Below, one piece after another: positions 15,239-24,361 of a DNA stretch of 49,001 nucleotides. Position 1 is the stretch's first letter. Each line of letters opens with the position of its first letter. The notes beneath the pieces are model-generated. The model had not been told where the DNA came from. It ran no database searches and saw only the letters and a list, made by a program, of their open reading frames with translations. Origin of the DNA: Lachnospiraceae bacterium (GTDB lineage: Bacteria > Bacillota > Clostridia > Lachnospirales > Lachnospiraceae); the NCBI GenBank assembly GCA_017442865.1, contig JAFRXK010000080.1:1-49001 (forward strand), given 5' to 3'. The position numbers and the translations under genes were made by a program.

Positions 15239-18200
15239 ATGAGCGTTTTGATTAACCAGATAAAAAAGAATATAAGTGAACACCCTGATTTTGTTGTTAT
15301 TAAGGATACCGGGGAGAATAACAGCTTTACTTACAGTGAATTTGATACATACGCACGTAAAATAGCCGGTAAGCTTTACAGGCTTGGAGTGAAGCCTTAT
15401 GAATTCGTTACAATCGAACTGCCCAGAAACAAGGAATATATCGCTGCAATGTATGCGGTATGGCTTGTCGGAGCAGCATTTGCTCCTTTGTCGGTATCGT
15501 ATCCTGAGGAGCGTATAAATTTTATACGCAGCGACTGTAAGGCAAAGGCAGTCATTAATGATAAATTCCTTAAAAATATTGTTGATGAAGAGGCCTTTGA
15601 GGGTGAGATTGATGCAGAGGATGATGCACCGTCACTTCTGATTTATACATCAGGCTCGACCGGAAAGCCAAAGGGTGTGCTGCATACACACCTTAGCATC
15701 AGTGATTCTGTAGTCAGATACAATGAATATGCAAATCCGCCTCAGGGCTTTAAGGTAGCTTTGGGAGCACCTTTTACCTTTGTAGCGTCGGTTCAGGGCG
15801 TGTTTTCGCCATTAAGCGCATGTATGACAGCGTATCTTATGCCTTACGAGGCAATGAGAGACCCTGTGCTTCTGGCAGACTTTATTGAAGATAACCGGAT
15901 TAACCGTACATTTATAAGTCCGAAAATGTTAAAAGTATTTAAGCCGAAGGGCGATTCCCTGAAGATTGTTTATACCGGGAGTGAGAGAGTATCAAATACA
16001 TACAGCGAGGATTTTGATTTATATGTTGTTTACGGACAGACTGAATCCGCATCGGGCGTGCTTATTTTCAAGGTTGATAAGGAATATGACAATACCCCTA
16101 TAGGAAAGCCTATGGGAAAAGAAAAGGTATATATTTTAGATGAAGAGGGTAAGCCTGCAGTTGAGGGTGAAATCTGCCTTGCCGGTAATTTTGCTTCGGA
16201 ATACCTTAACCTGCCTGAGCAGAGCGCAAAGGTGTTTGCGGATAACCCGTTTTATGAGCAGGACGGCTATAAAAAGCTTCTTCATACAGGCGATATCGGA
16301 AAGCAGGATGAGGATGGCAATATCATTTATCTTAACCGCAAGGACTGGATGGTTAAGATTAACGGACAGAGAGTAGAGCCGGGCGAGATTGAGACGATAA
16401 TTAAAAACAGCGAGGGCGTTCATGACGCAGTCATAAAGGATTTTAAAAATCAGTATGGACAGGTTTATCTGGTGGCGTATTATGTTGAAAAGGGCTCGGT
16501 TGAGCCGGAGGACATTAAGCGCGAGATTGGCAGCAGGCTGCCTTCATATATGATACCTTCATTCTTTGTAAAGCTTGACAAGCTGCCGGTAAATGCAAAC
16601 GGAAAGCTTGACAGGGGTGCGCTTATGCCTCCTGAGGCAGGCAATTTCAAAAATGATTATATTGCGCCTGAAACTGATTTGCAGAAGATGCTCTGCAGGG
16701 CTTATGAAAAAGTTTTATCGGTAAGCGACGTGGGTATAGATGATGATTTCTTTGCACTGGGCGGAGACTCAATCAAGTGCGCAATGGTTTCTTCGGAATG
16801 CGGCATTTATAAGATTTCAACTGCCGATATTTTTGAGGGAAAGACCCCGAGAATGATTGAGCGGCTGCTTATAAACAGGGCGTCAAAGAAAGCTATAGTA
16901 AGAAAGAAAGACAGACCGCGCATTTATCCTCTTACTCCATTTGAAAGAGGCATGTATCTTGAGCAGAAGCTCAATGAAAAATCCACGGTTTACAACCTTA
17001 ATATTGCAGCAATTATCAAAGGCTCGGATATTGATACCGTTAAAAATGCGCTTAACAATGTATTTGCGGTACATGAGGCGTTCCATTCATTATACAGCGA
17101 AAACAACGGACTTCCGGTACGTATGGTGACGGATAAGCTGCCTGAAATAGTTGAAAAGGAAGCTGCAGACCGTAAAGAGGTAATATCAATCATCGATAAT
17201 TATGCTGTGCCTTTTAATTTAAACGAGGACATACCTGTAAGGCCGACCTTGTATAAGCTTAATGACGGTTCGATTATTGTGCATATGGCAATTCATCATA
17301 TTGCCTTTGACGGAGGCTCGGCAAAGACCTTTGTGAAGGAACTGATTGAAGGCTTAAACGGCAGGGCGGTAGAAGCACCTGAGCTTGATTTATCAGATAT
17401 TTATGACCAGGGCTTTGGCGAAAAGCATCAGAGCGGCCTTGATTTTTACCATGAATTGTTTGCTGACGGAGTGCCTGTTAATGATATGCCGGTTAAGGGC
17501 AAGCGTCCGAAGGTGCATCCGCTTTCAGACAGGGAGATAGTCTTTGCCTATGACAATGAAAGCTTAAAGAAGCTTGATGATACTGCAAGGGCTTACGAGA
17601 TGACAGAGTTTGAGCTTATTTTTGCCGCAGTTTCAATGACACTTGCAAAATATACGTCTTCAGAGGATGTTATACTTGGTATACCGACAAATATGCGTCC
17701 TGCACAGGCAGATGATGTAATCGGTATGTTTGTAAATACAGCGCCGGTACGAGTTAAGCCTAAGCGCGATATGAAGATTGCAGAGTATCTTAAGACATCA
17801 AGCAAGGCGGTAAGAAACGCTACATATGGCGCATCGCTTCCGTTTGAGGAGGTTGTTGCAGAGTTTGTAAAGCAGCGTGATGAGAGCCGCAATCCTATAT
17901 TTGATGTCAGCCTCAACTTTATGTGGAATCCGCCTGCTTATGAGAAGGACGGTCTGAAGGTCGAGATGTATGCGCCGCTCCAGAAGATGAGCAGGGATAT
18001 CGGTATCGTCATCCGAAAGAGCGCAGAGGGTCTTAAGTTTATGGTTCAGTATTCATCTGAGCTTTTTGATGATGTCGTAATCGAAAACTTCATCGGGCAG
18101 ATAAAGCATACGCTTTCGCTTATGTCGGATAAGGCCGTGAAGACGGTAAGAGAAGCAATTGCACTTCCGGCAGAGCAGATGGAGATAATGAATAAATTCA

Positions 18201-21178
18201 GTGTTACGGGACAGGCAGAGATTCCGGTTACACTGCTTCATAAGCTTTTTGAAAAGAGCGCTTCAGAAAACGCTGATAAAACTGCGCTTATTGCAGTTGA
18301 TAAGGTGCTTACATATAGAGAACTCAACGAAAGCGCAAATATCGTTGCAAACAACCTTATTGCAAGAGGAATCAGGGTAGGTGATTCGGTTGCGCTGTTA
18401 TTACCGAGAAAGTCATATTTCTTCAGCTGCCTTTTCGGCGTAAACAAGGCGGGAGCAGCATTTATACCATGCGACCCACAGTATCCGGCTGACAGAATTA
18501 ATCACATTATCGAGGACAGCGAGGCGTCGTTTATTATAACTACTGCTGATAAATTAAGCGATTACCCTGCAGAGAAGGCAATTGATATAGAGGATATTAT
18601 TGCCGGTGATAATACGGAGAATCCTGACATACAGATGAGTGATGATGAGCTTGCTTATATGATTTATACATCCGGCTCAACAGGCAAGCCAAAGGGAGTT
18701 ATGCTTCGCCACTGCGGTATATGCAACTACCTTACAAATCATCCGGCAAACACTATCATACACAATATCGTCAACAGGATTAACACATATATCTCTGTTA
18801 CGACAGTTTCATTTGATATGTCATTTAAGGAGCATACGGCGACGCTCTGCAACGGAAAGACGCTTGTTTTTGCGGCAGAGGACGAGATGAACGACCCGAG
18901 AGAGCTTGCAAGGCTTATGCTTGAGCATGGTGCAGACTGTATAAATGCCACACCTTCAAGACTTGCACAGTATATGGAGTACGAGCCGTTTAAGGAGGCA
19001 CTTTCAAAATGCAGACTTATACTGTGCGGCGGTGAGGCATATCCGCTGGCACTGAAGGACAGGATAAAGGAATGTGCAAAGGATGCGGTAATCGTCAATA
19101 CATACGGTCCGACAGAGATTACTGTATCTTCAAATGCCGCAATCATAAATGATGCGGAATATATAACAATAGGCAGACCATTACTTAACTATACAGAATA
19201 TATTGTTGATAAATTCGGTGACATAGTTCCGTTTGGCGTTATCGGCGAATTATATATCGGCGGTATAGGCGTTGCAAAGGGCTACAAGAACCTTGAAGAA
19301 AAGACACAGCAGGCGTTTGTAATGTATAAGGGCATGAGAATGTACCGCTCAGGCGATTATGCGAAGTGGGACAAGGACGGCAATGTTATCATTCTCGGAA
19401 GACTTGACAATCAGGTCAAGCTTAGAGGACTTCGTATAGAGCTTGGAGAGATTGAAGGTCTGATTGAGTTGCAGCCGGGTATTACAAAGGCAGCGGTTGT
19501 TATCCGCAAGCTTAACGGACAGGACAATCTGTGCGCATATTTTACTGCTGATGAAATAATTAATATTGATGCGCTGAGAGAAGAGCTTAAGAAGCATCTT
19601 ACGCATTATATGGTGCCGACGGCTTACCTTCAGATGGCAAAGCTTCCTATGACCGCAAACGGAAAGACAGACATAAGGCATCTGCCTGAACCGGTTTCGG
19701 CGGTTGCAAGTGAGTATGTTGCTCCTGCCAACAAGACAGAGGAATTCTTCTGTGAGTCCTTTAAGAAGGTGCTTAAGCTTGATGTTGTCAGTGCAACGGA
19801 CGACTTCTTCGAGATAGGCGGTACATCGCTGATTGTTACCTCGGTTGTGCTTGATGCTTCAGAAAACGGCTATAAGATTACCTATGGCGACATATTCAAG
19901 CATACAACGCCAAGGGCGCTGGCTGCGCTATTTGACAGCGGAGAGGTTACAGAGAGCACAGGTATGTTTGATTTCGATGATTATGATTATACTGAAATCA
20001 ATAAGGTGCTTGAGGGTAATACTGTTGAAGCCTTCAGAGACGGAGAGCAAAGACCGCTCGGCAATATCCTGATTACGGGAAGTACAGGCTATATGGGTGC
20101 ACATTTACTCGCACAGTATCTTATGGAGGAGAGCGGCACAGCGTACTGTATGCTTCGTAAGGGCAGGTTTACAAGCGTAAAAGACAGGCTTAAGAACATG
20201 ATGTATTACTACTTTGACAACCGCTTCGAAAGGGAGCTTGAGGACAGAGTAGTAGTATATGAGGGTGATGTAACTGATTACAGCTGCTTTGAGAGATATG
20301 AAAACGAGCCGATTGATACGGTATTCAACTGTGCGGCAAATGTAAAGCATTTCTCAAATGGTACGGATATTGAGGATATCAATGTAGGCGGCGCTGTAAA
20401 CTGTGCAAAGCTTTGCGAGAAAACCGGCGCAAGACTCATTCATTTTTCAACGGTATCGGTTGCAGGAACAACAACAGATGCATCGGCGCTTAGTAAACGT
20501 ACGCTTGACGAGCAGACACTGTATTTCGGACAGAGCCTTGACAACAAGTATACATCTTCAAAGCTTATGGGCGAGAGAATGGTGCTTGAGGCAGTTGCAA
20601 AGCGTGGACTTGATGCAAAGATTATACGTGTTGGAACACTTGCAGCAAGAGAGTCGGACGGAGAGTTCCAGATTAATTTCCTGACAAACAACTTTATGGG
20701 AAGGCTCCGCTCATACAGCATGCTTGGCTGCTTCCCTTATGCAATGATTGAAAATCAGGTCTGCATGGGTCCGATTGATTCTTCATGTAATGCATTTTTA
20801 AAGCTTGCGCGTACTCCAAAGGCATGCTGCGTATTTAATGCAGTAAATAACCATACGCTGCCACTCGGAGATATCATCCGCCGTATGAACGACAACGGCA
20901 TGAACATAGAATTTGTTGATTACGAGGTGTTTGCAAAGGCGCTTAATGACGCACAGCAGGACCCTGATAAGGCTGCAATTCTTTCAAGCATGACCGCGTA
21001 CATGAATACAGGACATGGCAAAAAGGTTACTGCACTTCCGTTTGAGGCACATTACACAACACAGATTCTTGCGAGAATGGGCTTCTTCTGGAACGCAAGC
21101 AACGAAAAATATGTAGATGATTTTATAAATGTACTCCAGGGCTTTAGATTTTTTGAAAAGGATAATATGAACAGATAA
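15239..21178 (+). CDS. Dimodular non-ribosomal peptide synthetase, A-T-C-A-T-reductase
   Basis: 1979 residues. A1 spans about 1-470 (IYTSGSTGKPKG near 134-148, HTGDIG near 348, NANGKLDR near 451). T1 has Ser near 511 in 'FFALGGDSIK'. C spans about 555-980 with intact 'HHIAFDG' near 685. A2 spans about 1000-1480 (IYTSGSTGKPKG near 1141, YGPTE, RLDNQVKLRG). T2 has Ser1530 in 'FEIGGTSL'. A terminal thioester reductase has Rossmann 'ITGSTGYMGAHL' near 1610 and YxxxK (Tyr1771, Lys1775). Reductive release should give an aldehyde or alcohol. Similar gut clostridial synthetases make dipeptide aldehydes and pyrazinones. A2 has Asp in core A4 (FDMSFKE) but A1 has Val at that position (FVASVQG), so A1 may not load an alpha-amino acid. 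GAGGAG precedes the ATG. Confidence 0.95.
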   Translation: MSVLINQIKKNISEHPDFVVIKDTGENNSFTYSEFDTYARKIAGKLYRLGVKPYEFVTIELPRNKEYIAAMYAVWLVGAAFAPLSVSYPEERINFIRSDCKAKAVINDKFLKNIVDEEAFEGEIDAEDDAPSLLIYTSGSTGKPKGVLHTHLSISDSVVRYNEYANPPQGFKVALGAPFTFVASVQGVFSPLSACMTAYLMPYEAMRDPVLLADFIEDNRINRTFISPKMLKVFKPKGDSLKIVYTGSERVSNTYSEDFDLYVVYGQTESASGVLIFKVDKEYDNTPIGKPMGKEKVYILDEEGKPAVEGEICLAGNFASEYLNLPEQSAKVFADNPFYEQDGYKKLLHTGDIGKQDEDGNIIYLNRKDWMVKINGQRVEPGEIETIIKNSEGVHDAVIKDFKNQYGQVYLVAYYVEKGSVEPEDIKREIGSRLPSYMIPSFFVKLDKLPVNANGKLDRGALMPPEAGNFKNDYIAPETDLQKMLCRAYEKVLSVSDVGIDDDFFALGGDSIKCAMVSSECGIYKISTADIFEGKTPRMIERLLINRASKKAIVRKKDRPRIYPLTPFERGMYLEQKLNEKSTVYNLNIAAIIKGSDIDTVKNALNNVFAVHEAFHSLYSENNGLPVRMVTDKLPEIVEKEAADRKEVISIIDNYAVPFNLNEDIPVRPTLYKLNDGSIIVHMAIHHIAFDGGSAKTFVKELIEGLNGRAVEAPELDLSDIYDQGFGEKHQSGLDFYHELFADGVPVNDMPVKGKRPKVHPLSDREIVFAYDNESLKKLDDTARAYEMTEFELIFAAVSMTLAKYTSSEDVILGIPTNMRPAQADDVIGMFVNTAPVRVKPKRDMKIAEYLKTSSKAVRNATYGASLPFEEVVAEFVKQRDESRNPIFDVSLNFMWNPPAYEKDGLKVEMYAPLQKMSRDIGIVIRKSAEGLKFMVQYSSELFDDVVIENFIGQIKHTLSLMSDKAVKTVREAIALPAEQMEIMNKFSVTGQAEIPVTLLHKLFEKSASENADKTALIAVDKVLTYRELNESANIVANNLIARGIRVGDSVALLLPRKSYFFSCLFGVNKAGAAFIPCDPQYPADRINHIIEDSEASFIITTADKLSDYPAEKAIDIEDIIAGDNTENPDIQMSDDELAYMIYTSGSTGKPKGVMLRHCGICNYLTNHPANTIIHNIVNRINTYISVTTVSFDMSFKEHTATLCNGKTLVFAAEDEMNDPRELARLMLEHGADCINATPSRLAQYMEYEPFKEALSKCRLILCGGEAYPLALKDRIKECAKDAVIVNTYGPTEITVSSNAAIINDAEYITIGRPLLNYTEYIVDKFGDIVPFGVIGELYIGGIGVAKGYKNLEEKTQQAFVMYKGMRMYRSGDYAKWDKDGNVIILGRLDNQVKLRGLRIELGEIEGLIELQPGITKAAVVIRKLNGQDNLCAYFTADEIINIDALREELKKHLTHYMVPTAYLQMAKLPMTANGKTDIRHLPEPVSAVASEYVAPANKTEEFFCESFKKVLKLDVVSATDDFFEIGGTSLIVTSVVLDASENGYKITYGDIFKHTTPRALAALFDSGEVTESTGMFDFDDYDYTEINKVLEGNTVEAFRDGEQRPLGNILITGSTGYMGAHLLAQYLMEESGTAYCMLRKGRFTSVKDRLKNMMYYYFDNRFERELEDRVVVYEGDVTDYSCFERYENEPIDTVFNCAANVKHFSNGTDIEDINVGGAVNCAKLCEKTGARLIHFSTVSVAGTTTDASALSKRTLDEQTLYFGQSLDNKYTSSKLMGERMVLEAVAKRGLDAKIIRVGTLAARESDGEFQINFLTNNFMGRLRSYSMLGCFPYAMIENQVCMGPIDSSCNAFLKLARTPKACCVFNAVNNHTLPLGDIIRRMNDNGMNIEFVDYEVFAKALNDAQQDPDKAAILSSMTAYMNTGHGKKVTALPFEAHYTTQILARMGFFWNASNEKYVDDFINVLQGFRFFEKDNMNR

Positions 21179-21180
21179 TT

Positions 21181-22914
21181 ATGCAAAGAACATCAGCTTT
21201 AATCAAAAACAAATATAACAGTCTTTTAGTATCGACACTTGCGATGACAGCATCACTATATCTGTCAAGCATATTAGACGGTATAATGGTAGGACGTATA
21301 CTCGGCACAATCGAGTTTTCCGCTATTAACCTTACGTTTTCAATTTCATTTTTGAAAAACATACTGATTGCTCTTTTTACCTATGGAGGAAATACGCTTG
21401 CGGTAATGTATAAGGGCAAGAGAGACAACAAAAGGGCAGATGCAGTATTTACGCTTGCATTCTGGGCAGGAATTATTTCCTCGGTATTGATTGCTGTAAT
21501 CGGACTTGCACTTGTTTCACCAACGGCTTCCCTGCTTGGGCAGGGAAAGCCGGAGCTGGAGAGCTTAATAAAGGAGTATCTTGTTCCGCTTTGGGCGCTT
21601 ACGCCTCTTACCGCTTTAGTCAACATGTCGGCTGCATTTGCAAGAACCGACGGACTGAAAAAGCTTGCAACCTCACTGCCTATAGTATCAAATGTCATAA
21701 ATCTTATGTGTGATTTCTTGTTTATGGCAGTGTTCGGCTGGGGTATTGCGGGTGCCGGCTGGGCAACAGTTGCAGGCTACGGACTGGGCTCGCTTTTGAT
21801 AATTAATTATATTAGATCAGATGTGCGCTCGGTGCATTTTACAAAAGAAGCCACAAAGTATTTCGGCGAGCTGTCAAGGATATTCAGCGTGGGTCTGCCG
21901 TCATCGCTTATTTATGTATGCAACTTTTTAAGACTGTTTTTTACAAATGCAATTATTCTTGCAGCAACAGGAGCAGCCGGTACGCAGATAGCGTCGGTGT
22001 CATTTTCACTGAACAGCCTGTGCTTTATCTTTGTCGAGGGCGCATCCATGACCCTGCTCCCGATGTTAGGCGCTCTGTACGGAGAAAAGGATATCAAGGG
22101 CATGAAGCTGTCCTTAAAGTACGGCATGATAGTTACACTGATACTCTGTACGATTATACTTGTTATATCGGAGCTTTTCCCGGTACAACTGGCGTCTCTT
22201 TACGGACTTACGGCACCTGAAATAGTCAGCGTATTTAAGACAACGTTCCGTATTATGTCGATTAACATACCGATTCTCGGCGTAATATACGTTATGCGTT
22301 CGTTCTTCCAGGCAACAAAGCAGAAGGCAATTGCAAACTTCCTTGTAATACTTGACGGATTTGCAACAGTTGTTCCTTTAATGTGGGCGTTCTCAAAAAT
22401 CGATATTTACTGGCTGTGGGCGTCCTTCCCAATTTCAAAGGCGTTGACGATACTGATTATACTGCTTACAGTTGTAATCTACAAAAAGGTAAAGAACAGG
22501 GACAATTATCTTCTGATTGACGGAGACGACGGAGTAAATCTGGACATCACGATTGAGAACAAGGTTGACGAGGCTCTAAAGGCATCGCAGCAGGTGATTG
22601 ATTTCTGCAGGGAGAATGGTGTAGAGGAGTCGGTTGCAAATAAGCTTGGCGTTGCAACGGAGGAGCTTTGCGTAAATACTGCAAAATACGCATACAGCAA
22701 GGATTCTGACTGTATCGACTTATATGTAAAGATAGCGGAGAAATTTATCATTTTAAAGCTGCGTGACAATGGCAATATATTCAATCCTACAGAGTATATT
22801 GACGATTCCGGCAGGGAGATAACCGGACTTAAGATGGTAAGGGCACTTTCATCAAAAATAGAATACAGCCGTGTCATCGGGTTTAATGTAACGGTTGTAA
22901 CGGTGGACAGATAG
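21181..22914 (+). CDS. MATE-family exporter fused to a C-terminal RsbW-like ATPase domain
   Basis: A 577-residue fusion. Residues 1-440 are a twelve-helix MATE/polysaccharide-flippase-like transporter. Residues about 455-577 are an HATPase_c domain of the RsbW/SpoIIAB type: N box 'ATEELCVNTAKYAY' near 490-503, G1 box 'LKLRDNGNIFNPTEY' and a G2-like 'GLKMVRALSSKIEYSRVIGF' near the end. The gene starts 2 nt after the NRPS stop, so translation is probably coupled, and the exporter likely carries the NRPS product. A serine kinase domain fused to a transporter, with a STAS antagonist at the head of the same operon, suggests phosphorylation-linked control of export or signalling. That is inference; the fused domain could also just bind ATP. 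Confidence 0.88.
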   Translation: MQRTSALIKNKYNSLLVSTLAMTASLYLSSILDGIMVGRILGTIEFSAINLTFSISFLKNILIALFTYGGNTLAVMYKGKRDNKRADAVFTLAFWAGIISSVLIAVIGLALVSPTASLLGQGKPELESLIKEYLVPLWALTPLTALVNMSAAFARTDGLKKLATSLPIVSNVINLMCDFLFMAVFGWGIAGAGWATVAGYGLGSLLIINYIRSDVRSVHFTKEATKYFGELSRIFSVGLPSSLIYVCNFLRLFFTNAIILAATGAAGTQIASVSFSLNSLCFIFVEGASMTLLPMLGALYGEKDIKGMKLSLKYGMIVTLILCTIILVISELFPVQLASLYGLTAPEIVSVFKTTFRIMSINIPILGVIYVMRSFFQATKQKAIANFLVILDGFATVVPLMWAFSKIDIYWLWASFPISKALTILIILLTVVIYKKVKNRDNYLLIDGDDGVNLDITIENKVDEALKASQQVIDFCRENGVEESVANKLGVATEELCVNTAKYAYSKDSDCIDLYVKIAEKFIILKLRDNGNIFNPTEYIDDSGREITGLKMVRALSSKIEYSRVIGFNVTVVTVDR

Positions 22915-22964
22915 GTGTGCTGCAAAATCATGTGTAGCAGAATTTACAAGTTGATAAAAATATT

Positions 22965-22992
22965 TGCGGCGCAGCTTTTAGGCTGCGCCGCA
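22965..22992. terminator. Bidirectional intrinsic terminator
   Basis: TGCGGCGCAGC (22965-22975) and GCTGCGCCGCA (22982-22992) form a perfect 11-bp stem with loop TTTTAG. On the minus strand the stem is followed by AATATTTTTAT. It separates the convergent MATE and glycosyltransferase genes. Confidence 0.85.
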
Positions 22993-23008
22993 GATTTATA
23001 AAAATATT

Positions 23009-24031
23009 TTAGTTGAACCCATATAATTTCTGAGAAATGCCGTATCCGATGACTGCAATCTTTCTGCCAATCCAGCCCGGAATGTTCATGCCGATGCCTA
23101 AGAAGCTCCAACGGATTTTTTTGTACATGTCGTAATCGGTCTTCTTAAGATAATCCCAAAGCTCCTTCTTCTTCTGCAAATGCTCCTCGGTGCCTGACTT
23201 TATCGACAGGACAGATGATATTGTAATAATAATCGTAAGATATGAATACATGTATTTTCTGAGCTTGTCCGAGGAAATGCTCTTTCTGATATTCTTGAAA
23301 TAATCAATCATGAGGTATGTGACCTTGTACTGCTGGTCAAGTCTTGAAATCATAACCTTTTCATTTACCGACTGGTCCTCACGTCCGATAAAATACATAT
23401 AGAAATCAACGTCAACGTATTCTATTGTCTTTACGTATGGCAGCGGCTGGAACACATAAATGTTGTCAACGTAGAAGGTGTGCTTTGGAAGGCTTAAGCC
23501 CGACATGCGAAGCACCTCTGTCCTGTAAATAACGGAATGCATAAGAATATATTTGCCGGTTGGCATAGTCTTCATGTCATTCCAGCCAAAGGTGGTAAGC
23601 TTCGGCATATATTTTCTGTACTGCATAACTGTTTTGTTGGTTACGCCCTGCTTATCATATACGTAATTTGAAATGAAGAGGTCGATAGGAGAGGATGAAG
23701 CGGCAGATTTTTTGAGCTGCTTTAAAAGCTTCATATAAGCCTCCTTTTCAACATGGTCGTCACTGTCTACAACCTTGAAATAAAGACCTGTTGCATTTTT
23801 AATGCCTGTGTTGACTGCGCCGCCGTGACCTGCATTCTCCTGATGAATTGCACGCACAATTCCCGGATATTTTGCTTCATATTCATCTGCAATTTTTGCG
23901 GTATCGTCCTTGGAACCGTCATTTACCACAAGAATTTCAACGTCATCACCGCCAGGAAGCAGTGATTCTATGCAATTTGCCAGATAATCCTGTGAATTGT
24001 AGCTTGGAATCGCTATTGAAAGTAATTTCAT
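23009..24031 (-). CDS. Glycosyltransferase family 2
   Basis: A 340-residue GT-A fold glycosyltransferase. It begins 'LLSIAIPSYNSQDYLANCIE', has 'VEILVVNDGSKDDT' for nucleotide binding, 'HGGAVNTGI' and the metal-binding 'VDSDD' (Asp89, Asp91, Asp92). It transfers a sugar from a nucleotide-sugar donor onto an acceptor, probably a cell-surface glycan. The C-terminal third is helical, without clear membrane-spanning segments. AAAGGAG precedes the ATG. It stands alone between a terminator and the divergent transketolase gene, so pathway context is missing. Confidence 0.9.
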   Translation of the reverse strand: MKLLSIAIPSYNSQDYLANCIESLLPGGDDVEILVVNDGSKDDTAKIADEYEAKYPGIVRAIHQENAGHGGAVNTGIKNATGLYFKVVDSDDHVEKEAYMKLLKQLKKSAASSSPIDLFISNYVYDKQGVTNKTVMQYRKYMPKLTTFGWNDMKTMPTGKYILMHSVIYRTEVLRMSGLSLPKHTFYVDNIYVFQPLPYVKTIEYVDVDFYMYFIGREDQSVNEKVMISRLDQQYKVTYLMIDYFKNIRKSISSDKLRKYMYSYLTIIITISSVLSIKSGTEEHLQKKKELWDYLKKTDYDMYKKIRWSFLGIGMNIPGWIGRKIAVIGYGISQKLYGFN

Positions 24032-24361
24032 AATAATATGCTCCTTTAAAAGTTTCTTGTATTTGATAAAATGTAAAAAATATTATTAAAATTGATAGAA
24101 GCGTCAAAAATATTGTTGACCGCCATATCGTACCTACAACATTATATAGGCATTGCGGATTTTTTTCAAGGCTGTTGCGAAATATTAACAGCTTATAATG
24201 CGTTTTTATGAAGATTCATAGTGTATGGAGGCATAAAGAGTAAAGAATTTTAAATAAATATTGAATTATAAGTGTTCATGCGATATAATTTTTATGTTGA
24301 ATTGAATTAAAGTGGGTATTTGTGTGCACACTTGTATGAACAACTTAGGAGGAAACAAGTA
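24032..24361. other. Divergent intergenic region, glycosyltransferase / transketolase
   Basis: About 330 bp without a gene. It contains the transketolase promoter (24261-24289) and AT-rich sequence toward the glycosyltransferase start. I see no terminator, repeat or recognisable riboswitch. Confidence 0.5.
24261..24289 (+). promoter_or_regulatory. Sigma-A type promoter for transketolase
   Basis: TTGAAT (24261-24266), 17-bp spacer, TATAAT (24284-24289), about 70 nt upstream of the ATG at 24362. Confidence 0.72.

Noticed and set aside
15239..21178. Numerous antisense frames inside the NRPS gene (for example 18739-19146)
   Set aside because: They are antisense shadows of a continuous 1979-codon gene with intact motifs.
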